From Patescibacteria group bacterium (lineage in GTDB: Bacteria > Patescibacteriota > UBA1384 > XYA2-FULL-43-10 > 1-14-0-10-43-13): a stretch of 27,964 nt of DNA. Of this stretch, positions 23,028 to 27,964 are shown piece after piece. The stretch is taken from positions 1 through 27,964 of the forward strand of contig JAKJEK010000001.1 in the NCBI GenBank assembly GCA_022705465.1, read 5' to 3'. The position numbers and the translations under genes are program-made. The notes beneath the pieces are model-generated. The model was not told the DNA's origin. It saw nothing but the letters and a program-made list of their open reading frames with translations, and did no database searches. Each line of letters starts with the position of its first letter. The stretch's first letter is position 1.

Positions 23028-25190
23028 TTAATTGCCTGGTGGTTTTGGGGAATCCTGTCCAGAAGGACCTGACGGCGAAGGCGGGTCGTCGGGTTTCGGG
23101 GAACCGGGGGCGGTTGGATTATCTGGTCCGTTGCCGTTTTGGTTGGGGTTGTCATCATTTTCTAATTTTTCGATCTTGGTGATCTCGGTAAGACCGGTAT
23201 CCGGATCGTCTTTACGTTCGACCACATATCCCAGTTTGCGAAGAGTATCAACCAACCATTCACCAAGCTTATTGCCAGTGGAAAACGGTCCAATTTTCTT
23301 TTCTGTAATTGCGCTCTGTAAACGGTTTAACCACTTTGCTTTTTCCTGTTCGTTTGTTTTGATCTCGTCTGGCAAATATTGGTCGTGTTCGGTGTTGCTG
23401 GGCTTCTCGGGTTTGAGTTTGTCTGGCAGCAGACCTTTTCGTTCGTAAAAGTCCCGGATGTCTTTCCGGTGTCGTTCAATGTCGCGTTCATAATCGGCGA
23501 GAATCCGGCGGTGGGTTTTGAGTAGCTTGTCTCGGTCTGGCGATTCGTCGTATTTTTCTATGCGCTGGATGTGTCCCTTGATACGTTCTGCCCCTCGTTT
23601 CATGTCTTTGAGATCCTGGTACTTTATCAAAGCACCGTGGTATTCGTCGCGCAGGTCTTTTTGCTCTTTGGTTAGTTTTGCAATTCTATCGTTTAGATCT
23701 TTAATTTTTTGTCTATCTTCGTCGGTCTTGTCCTGTTTTTTAAACAACTCCTCTCTTTCTTTGCGAAAGTTGGATAATTCTTCATCTATCTGTTTTAGTC
23801 TGTCGCGAATTTCATCTTCTTTTGCTGCCCGTTCTTCCATAAATTCATCAAAGGTGTCGAGTTTTTTCTCGGGTGAGATAAGTTGTGGCTCTGGCGCGGG
23901 AGGAGAGTCTTCTTTTTTCTTTTCTGGCGCGGGTGGTGTTGAGGGTGGTTCTGCTGGGGGAGTTGGGGCTTCTGGTTTTTTACTGCCATTGCCACTGGGC
24001 GGAGCGAAGTCGGGCTCACCGTACTGGTATTTTTCATTTTTTTCAGAAATTTGTTTTGGTTTTTTGATTGCAGAGTAGAGAAGCCCGCTAAAAGCAGCAA
24101 ATAAGCCGACGTAGCCTTCGGCAGGTAGGCCGTGGCCAAGTACGTGGCCAGTATCACCGCCAAGAAGATGGAACGGGTTAAAGTGCCCCATTGTCTCAAC
24201 GTTGCTTGGGGCAGCACCTTCATATAGGAATTCCGCTCCTTTTCTAATCGACCAAAGGGTGTGATGATATCTGGAGCCGTCCGGAATTGCTTGACCATCA
24301 AAATTTTGGGCGCCAAGAGAAACGCCATTAAGGGCACCGACGGCGATAGTTGCATATGCTCCATATTTAACACGAAAAGCGTGCTGGGCTTTATGCAAGC
24401 TGGCAAGCTGATTGCTTTGCTCAATGACTTTTTCCTCAGTTCTGGCAATATTGGCAACAATTTCTCTGGCCCATTTTTGATATTCGTCATAAGACATTTG
24501 ATCTTGTCTTTTTTCGAGGTCTTGGTAGCGCTTGATCTGTTGCTCCAGTTCACAGTGAGCCGCGTTCATTTCCAGACGGACACTTCGTTCTTTTGAGACT
24601 TCCCCATATATGACTTGTCCGATTTCCATAACACCTTCAATTGCGGTGCGCATAGCTCGCATGTGAAGGTATGGAGTAAGAAGTAGGGCTGGCGTGCCGT
24701 AAAACCCGGTTACAAGTGAGGCTCCGATAGTGCCAAGGGCGATTTTTCCGACTGCTTTGACAAGACGGCCTATCGGTTTTTCGTTCAACAGTCTGGATAC
24801 CTTACCTTTCAAGCCTTTTCCGTAGTGTTGTTCTAGTCTTTCGTTCTCACGTTTTCTGATTGTGCTTATGACATCGGAGGCGTTTTGCAAGCGCCATTCT
24901 CTTTTTTCTTCTTTTTTTTCTTCGGTTTGCCCGATTTGTGTTTCAGGTTTTTTGGTTTGCTGAGCCCGATTTGGTCCCGAAGGTCGTGGGTTCTCGTCGA
25001 TATCGCTATCGTCATCATCGGGGTTGGCTAGTTGATTTCGTTTTTCCCCGCGCTCACGCCGATTTCTTTTTTGGTTCTTACGCCCGTTTGACGGCTCGGC
25101 TAACGCACCTTCTTCTGGAACTGTAAAAGGAGCATCGGTTGTGTCGTCGGTTCTGTCCGGGTTTGGTGAGCCGCTAAGTTTTTCTGCCAT
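23028..25190 (-). CDS. Large membrane-associated coiled-coil protein, copy A (unknown function)
   Basis: No family recognised. The start is ATG 25190, preceded by a strong GGGAGGG; a frame open to 25253 would overlap the upstream gene. Of 720 aa: 1-95 is highly charged and disordered; 115-200 is the conserved block with LEQHYGKGLKGKVSRLL and a hydrophobic region (about 143-175); a charged helix precedes hydrophobic 275-295, and about 357-375 (GYVGLFAAFSGLLYSAI) is another membrane-like stretch. Then come a Pro-rich linker (395-440), a strong Lys/Glu/Asp coiled coil (445-590), a small globular-looking segment (about 605-675, KLGEWLVDTLRKLGYVVERK) and a Pro/Gly/Asn-rich tail. The core is paralogous to the 1154-aa protein; coiled-coil composition and C-termini differ. 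It lies 19 bases after small protein A. Confidence 0.82.
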   Translation of the reverse strand: MAEKLSGSPNPDRTDDTTDAPFTVPEEGALAEPSNGRKNQKRNRRERGEKRNQLANPDDDDSDIDENPRPSGPNRAQQTKKPETQIGQTEEKKEEKREWRLQNASDVISTIRKRENERLEQHYGKGLKGKVSRLLNEKPIGRLVKAVGKIALGTIGASLVTGFYGTPALLLTPYLHMRAMRTAIEGVMEIGQVIYGEVSKERSVRLEMNAAHCELEQQIKRYQDLEKRQDQMSYDEYQKWAREIVANIARTEEKVIEQSNQLASLHKAQHAFRVKYGAYATIAVGALNGVSLGAQNFDGQAIPDGSRYHHTLWSIRKGAEFLYEGAAPSNVETMGHFNPFHLLGGDTGHVLGHGLPAEGYVGLFAAFSGLLYSAIKKPKQISEKNEKYQYGEPDFAPPSGNGSKKPEAPTPPAEPPSTPPAPEKKKEDSPPAPEPQLISPEKKLDTFDEFMEERAAKEDEIRDRLKQIDEELSNFRKEREELFKKQDKTDEDRQKIKDLNDRIAKLTKEQKDLRDEYHGALIKYQDLKDMKRGAERIKGHIQRIEKYDESPDRDKLLKTHRRILADYERDIERHRKDIRDFYERKGLLPDKLKPEKPSNTEHDQYLPDEIKTNEQEKAKWLNRLQSAITEKKIGPFSTGNKLGEWLVDTLRKLGYVVERKDDPDTGLTEITKIEKLENDDNPNQNGNGPDNPTAPGSPKPDDPPSPSGPSGQDSPKPPGN

Positions 25191-25209
25191 ATTCCCTCCC
25201 GTTTGACGC

Positions 25210-25566
25210 CTAGTTTTGGTCGTCGCCAGCAGCCTCGTCTTCTTTGGCAGCAATTAGGTTGATAATTTCGATTTTATAGTTGAGAACTTCTTGAGTGGCG
25301 ATTTGGAGTGGGTCGATTTTATGTGACTCGAAGAAATTTTTTATTGCATTGTCATCATCTTGGTCGAGCAACTGTTCGAATTGGCGGATTTCCGGTTCTT
25401 GCAAGCGGTCTAAGATGCGAGCAATGATGCGGTTTTCTACTGTTTGGACCATATCGTTAATCATTTTTTGTTTTGTTTCCTCGGGGGCGTCTTTGAGATC
25501 CAAGAGTTCGAAAATGTTTTTCTCAATTAAGCCTTGAGGATCAACATCATTAATCCATGATGGCAT
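25210..25566 (-). CDS. Small helical protein, copy A (unknown function)
   Basis: 118 aa, acidic, predicted helical, no membrane segment. It resembles the 106-aa protein at 22572-22892: IFELL at 18-22, RIIARI in the middle helix, and ID-x-x-QIA-x-x-EVL at 84-94 followed by K-x-EIINL. The acidic tail EDEAAGDDQN is unique to this copy. ATG 25566 is preceded by a strong AGGAGGG. It is the first gene of the minus-strand unit and has a good promoter upstream. Its stop is 19 bases before the ATG of the large protein A, so the two are almost certainly co-expressed and may work as partners. No function can be given from sequence. Confidence 0.82.
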   Translation of the reverse strand: MPSWINDVDPQGLIEKNIFELLDLKDAPEETKQKMINDMVQTVENRIIARILDRLQEPEIRQFEQLLDQDDDNAIKNFFESHKIDPLQIATQEVLNYKIEIINLIAAKEDEAAGDDQN

Positions 25567-25599
25567 AGCGCCCTCCTAATAAACAAATGGTTATTTATT

Positions 25600-25628
25600 A
25601 TTATAGATCGTTGATGTGTAAAAGGCAA
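25600..25628 (-). promoter_or_regulatory. Promoter of module A
   Basis: On the minus strand TTGCCT (25628-25623) and a perfect TATAAT (25605-25600) are separated by 17 bases, about 33 bases before the ATG of small protein A. This leader is long enough to include its AGGAGGG ribosome-binding site. Confidence 0.7.
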
Positions 25629-25684
25629 CGAAACATGCCTGAATTTCAAGTTGGGTGCACAGATAACCGATGTATTGGCCGTTG

Positions 25685-25693
25685 TGGTATAAT
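25685..25693 (+). promoter_or_regulatory. Extended -10 promoter of the hydrolase gene
   Basis: TGGTATAAT (TG, one base, then TATAAT at 25688-25693) is an extended -10 element; no good -35 is present at 16-18 bases. The ATG at 25702 follows the -10 by only eight bases, so transcription would begin at or within a few bases of the start codon, giving a leaderless mRNA. Confidence 0.65.
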
Positions 25694-25701
25694 GAAAACA
25701 A

Positions 25702-26370
25702 ATGACTGAGAATGGCACCCAACAAGAAAGTGTGATGATTCCGCTCGATGAAGTGATGCTAGAAGGGATTCTGGCAACACCTGAAAAAACGAGAGGTATG
25801 GTGATATTTGCTCACGGAAGTGGAAGCAGCCGATTCAGTCCGCGCAACGCCTATGTGGCGAAAGTACTAAGGTCTTACGGTTTGGGAACTTTTCTTTTCG
25901 ATCTACTCACAGAGGAGGAGAATAAAGATTATGAGAACCGTTGCAATATTGATTTGTTAGCGTTTAGATTGAAGGCTGCAACAAGCTGGGTAATGGGCCA
26001 GCCAGGCTTGGGAGAGGTTGGAATTGGTTACTTTGGTGCCAGTACAGGGGCAGCTGCGGCACTTGAGGCCGCAGCGGATTTTGGTGAAAAAATCGGGGCG
26101 GTGGTATTGCGTGGTGGCCGTCCGGATTTAGCAATAAGCGTGGTGGGCAGAATAGTATCGCCAACGCTGTTTATTGTGGGTGGCAATGATGAGGTAGTAA
26201 TTGAATTAAACCAGCGGGCTTATAATATGCTTCATTCGGAAAAGAAATTGGTGGTTATTCCCGGGGCAACTCGTTTGTTTGAAGAACCAGGAAAGTTAGA
26301 AGAGGTTGCCCAAACAGCCAAAGATTGGTTTGTTAGATATCTAAAGAAGGAGAAGGGCTGGGTCGTATGA
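25702..26370 (+). CDS. Dienelactone-hydrolase-like alpha/beta-hydrolase with altered catalytic His
   Basis: 222 aa, single alpha/beta-hydrolase domain without signal peptide, so cytoplasmic. The oxyanion-side strand FAHGSGSSRFSPRN and the nucleophile elbow GASTG with Ser114 are typical of the dienelactone-hydrolase group. An acid candidate is Asp163 in VGGNDEVV. The usual final motif GATHLFEEPG reads GATRLFEEPG, so the expected catalytic His is Arg191; CGT at 26272-26274 is one transition from CAT. Activity is therefore doubtful unless another base substitutes. There is no Shine-Dalgarno (leaderless promoter immediately upstream). The downstream neighbour is a phosphoribosyltransferase of a type that, as I recall, occurs fused to such hydrolases in some actinobacteria, so a shared pathway is likely. 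Confidence 0.85.
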   Translation: MTENGTQQESVMIPLDEVMLEGILATPEKTRGMVIFAHGSGSSRFSPRNAYVAKVLRSYGLGTFLFDLLTEEENKDYENRCNIDLLAFRLKAATSWVMGQPGLGEVGIGYFGASTGAAAALEAAADFGEKIGAVVLRGGRPDLAISVVGRIVSPTLFIVGGNDEVVIELNQRAYNMLHSEKKLVVIPGATRLFEEPGKLEEVAQTAKDWFVRYLKKEKGWVV

Positions 26371-26470
26371 TGGAGTGGTTTTGTCATGCCAGGATAAGTG
26401 TGGGTATGCCGCCGCCAACGGTAAGGCAGCGAGTGGTGTTGGTGCGCGGTGCGAAAAAAGTGTTTGATCG

Positions 26471-26499
26471 AGTCCGACCTGAATTGATTAGGTTGGACT
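26471..26499 (+). terminator. Hairpin between hydrolase and phosphoribosyltransferase genes
   Basis: AGTCCGACCT pairs with AGGTTGGACT (one G-U) around the nine-base loop GAATTGATT. It is followed by an A/T-rich stretch rather than a clean T-run, so it may be a weak terminator, an attenuator or an mRNA-stability element. Confidence 0.45.
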
Positions 26500-26500
26500 T

Positions 26501-26544
26501 ATTAAATTAGTAAGACTTTATGGTTGGCGATTAAATTAGTAAGA
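26501..26544 (+). repeat. 15-bp direct repeat before the phosphoribosyltransferase gene
   Basis: ATTAAATTAGTAAGA occurs at 26501-26515 and again, exactly, at 26530-26544, a period of 29 bases. It lies directly after the hairpin and about 33-76 bases before the ATG at 26577. Placement suggests a regulator-binding pair or a small local duplication. Confidence 0.7.
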
Positions 26545-26576
26545 AGATCCAGTGATTAATGGGAGAGGAGGTAGGT

Positions 26577-27212
26577 ATGCGTTTTCAAGATCGAAAAGAT
26601 GCAGGAGAGCAACTGGCGCATAAGCTGGATGAGTATAGGGGTTTGGATGTGGTGGTCTTTGCCCTACCACGAGGTGGAGTGGTGGTAGGTTATGAAATTG
26701 CGCAATATCTAGGTGCGCCGTTAGACTTGATAATAGTTCGTAAAGTTGGACATCCTCAAAATCCTGATTATGCAATTTGTGCGGTTGCGGATGATGGCCA
26801 TGTATTATGTAATGAGCGGGAGATAAATAGCATTGATCGGCATTGGCTGGAGCACCGGCTTAATAATGAGAAGACGGAAGCGATGAGGTGGCGACAGTTG
26901 TATCTTAATAATCGCCAACATCCTGCGGTTGAAGATAAAATTGTTGTATTGGTTGATGACGGCATCAGCACAGGATTAACATTTTTATTGGCAGTGGAAG
27001 AATTGAAGCACTACCAGCCGAAGGTGATTATTGCAGCAGTACCCATTGCTTCAGAGGAAGTATCAGATGCAATTCGGTCAGAGGCTGATGAGCTGGTGGT
27101 ACTAAATATTCCGTTTGATTATGAAGGGCAAATAGGGGCTTACTATGATGAATTTTATTCGGTAACAGACGATGAGGTTGTGCGTTTGATGCAACGCGCA
27201 CCTCAGAAGTAA
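26577..27212 (+). CDS. PRTase-fold phosphoribosyltransferase-like protein
   Basis: 211 aa, cytoplasmic. Type I phosphoribosyltransferase fold with the PRPP-binding loop VVLVDDGISTGLT and an N-terminal strand-turn with ALPRGGVVVGYEIA. The family's D-L-I-I-V-R-K motif and a C-terminal region with ELVVLNIPFDYEGQIGAYY, typical of the ungrouped PRTase proteins often annotated as predicted phosphoribosyltransferase, are also seen. The substrate is unknown; it is not a recognisable Apt, Hpt, Upp or PyrE. A perfect AGGAGGT four bases upstream fixes the start at ATG 26577 rather than the in-frame ATG at 26559. Upstream are a hairpin and a direct repeat. The hydrolase before it and the TrpF-like protein after it are probable functional neighbours. 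Confidence 0.9.
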   Translation: MRFQDRKDAGEQLAHKLDEYRGLDVVVFALPRGGVVVGYEIAQYLGAPLDLIIVRKVGHPQNPDYAICAVADDGHVLCNEREINSIDRHWLEHRLNNEKTEAMRWRQLYLNNRQHPAVEDKIVVLVDDGISTGLTFLLAVEELKHYQPKVIIAAVPIASEEVSDAIRSEADELVVLNIPFDYEGQIGAYYDEFYSVTDDEVVRLMQRAPQK

Positions 27213-27269
27213 TGGTTGCATAGGGAGTGTTTGAATTAGGCTTGTTTTGGAATTGGTTTAGCGATAACA

Positions 27270-27297
27270 GTGGCGACGCTTAGGGTGTCCGCTTTTT
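27270..27297 (+). terminator. Weak terminator candidate after the phosphoribosyltransferase gene
   Basis: GTGGCGAC and GTGTCCGC can pair with two internal mismatches around GCTTAGG, followed by CTTTTTATTT. The stem is imperfect, so this is only a candidate. Confidence 0.35.
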
Positions 27298-27342
27298 ATT
27301 TGTCCGAAAAAAATCTGAGGAATAAGAATTGATAGTCTAGTC

Positions 27343-27371
27343 TTGACCAAAACAGACATAGGTGGTAATAT
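27343..27371 (+). promoter_or_regulatory. Promoter of the TrpF-like gene
   Basis: TTGACC (27343-27348) and TAATAT (27366-27371) are separated by 17 bases, 41 bases before the ATG at 27412. This suggests separate transcription from the upstream phosphoribosyltransferase. Confidence 0.6.
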
Positions 27372-27411
27372 ACTATTCACAATACAATCGTTATGAGGAG
27401 GGGGATAGTTA

Positions 27412-27964
27412 ATGAAGCGATATATTGGGGTAACTGGCTACATGAGTCGACAGGAGATTGCGGAAACGGCGGAATTATTTCCGCAGGATGGTCCGAAACT
27501 GATGGCAGGAATTCTTGCCAGTTCGAAGACACTGGCCGGGCAGACCGACAGGTATCCGGGCCGATATCCCGCAATGGCAGTGTGGCCGGGTATTCTGCCA
27601 TTGTACAAGAGGGACCAAAGAGTGTACCACCTGGTACATTACTGTACGGATCAGCCAAAAGAACTCGCCCAGCAGCTTGAGAGAGTAACTGATGCGTTCG
27701 GCTGGGAGTACCTAGACGGTTTTCAACTTAACATGGTCTGGCCGGCGGTAGGAGAGATTGAGGCATACCTGCGAAGAAATGCCGGCACAAACATTGTGTT
27801 GCAGGTGGGTGAAGGGGCAATCCGGGAGGCGGGGTTTTCGCCGAAGGAGATCGCTGATAGGGTCCGGCCGTATCAGTATCTTATTTCAGCTGTGCTACTG
27901 GACCGAAGTGGCGGAACAGGCAAACCGTTGGTGACGGAGTGGTTGCGGGGATGCGTGGCAGAAC
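27412..27964 (+). CDS. TIM-barrel protein resembling phosphoribosylanthranilate isomerase (partial)
   Basis: Open to the window end, 184 codons visible, no stop. ATG 27412 follows a strong GAGGAGGGGGA. The layout is that of a small (beta/alpha)8 barrel: an N-terminal strand YIGVTGYMSRQEIAETAELF, a mid-barrel strand DGFQLNMVWP comparable to the VQLHG of TrpF, and AVLLDRSGGTGKPL, comparable to the LLD-GGtGk phosphate-binding region of TrpF. The cysteine of the TrpF motif KICGIT, the catalytic acid in that enzyme, is absent (RYIGVT), while the Asp of LLD is present. It is therefore TrpF-like rather than a secure TrpF, and no other tryptophan gene is nearby. It may act on a phosphoribosyl compound together with the upstream phosphoribosyltransferase, which is speculation. 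Confidence 0.7.
   Translation, partial: MKRYIGVTGYMSRQEIAETAELFPQDGPKLMAGILASSKTLAGQTDRYPGRYPAMAVWPGILPLYKRDQRVYHLVHYCTDQPKELAQQLERVTDAFGWEYLDGFQLNMVWPAVGEIEAYLRRNAGTNIVLQVGEGAIREAGFSPKEIADRVRPYQYLISAVLLDRSGGTGKPLVTEWLRGCVAE

Noticed and set aside
23518..24553. Long frames on either strand overlapping the 720-aa coiled-coil gene
   Set aside because: Shadow frames of a compositionally biased Lys/Glu/Ser-rich gene; the minus-strand gene has a strong start, homology to its paralogue and operon context.
25191..25253. Extension of large protein A to an upstream start at 25253
   Set aside because: It would overlap small protein A, whereas ATG 25190 has a strong GGGAGGG ribosome-binding site.
18852..25566. 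Genomic island integrated at tRNA-Pro
   Set aside because: No integrase, no repeat of the tRNA 3' end and no flanking direct repeats are visible in the window.
26367..26510. 47-codon frame overlapping the end of the hydrolase gene as ATGATG
   Set aside because: It spans the strong hairpin at 26471-26499, has no family resemblance and no well-placed ribosome-binding site; left as a weak possibility.
1..27964. CRISPR array, insertion sequence or prophage
   Set aside because: No regularly spaced repeats, transposase, integrase or phage structural genes are present.

Overview
The window reads as one chromosomal segment of a bacterium, most likely a member of the Candidate Phyla Radiation (Patescibacteria). 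The evidence is indirect: small, divergent versions of cell-wall enzymes, a bifunctional penicillin-binding protein carrying C-terminal Ig/FN3 domains, several large membrane/coiled-coil proteins with no recognisable family, and very compact operons. TGA acts as a normal stop (ends of murC and murB), so the recoded Gracilibacteria/Absconditabacteria code is not used. I cannot name the lineage from sequence alone.

Layout. (1) 1-10277, all on +: a peptidoglycan/division cluster, mraY (5' truncated by the window edge), murD, ftsW, murG, murC, murB, ftsQ, running into recJ and radA. Gaps are a few bases or overlaps, so this is probably one operon, with a possible internal promoter for radA inside the recJ 3' end. 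recJ carries a one-base frameshift that separates its C-terminal domain, and MurB has substitutions at the three best-known catalytic positions. (2) 10331-13135, on -: a class A PBP with a textbook promoter. (3) 13243-16094, on +: tyrS and argS, closed by a bidirectional terminator. (4) 16150-18384, on -: a PP2C-like / transmembrane / beta-propeller protein. (5) 18385-18927: a 467-base gene-free stretch and a tRNA-Pro(GGG). (6) 19086-25566, on -: the most unusual part, a two-gene unit present twice in tandem. Each copy has a short helical protein of 106-118 aa followed after about 20 bases by a very large membrane-associated coiled-coil protein (720 and 1154 aa). The small proteins resemble each other and the large proteins share a ~250-residue core. 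I know of no described system with this organisation. (7) 25702-27964, on +: a dienelactone-hydrolase-like protein with a His-to-Arg change at the expected catalytic position, a phosphoribosyltransferase, and a TIM-barrel protein resembling TrpF that runs off the window.

Functionally, genes 1-7 make lipid II (MraY to MurG) and deliver it to FtsW and the PBP for septal wall synthesis. RecJ and RadA handle recombinational repair. TyrS and ArgS are translation housekeeping. The duplicated module and the PP2C/propeller protein look like envelope-associated scaffolds of unknown role. Several genes (PBP, hydrolase, small protein B) lack a Shine-Dalgarno and have a -10-like box 8-17 bases before the ATG, suggesting leaderless or near-leaderless mRNAs.
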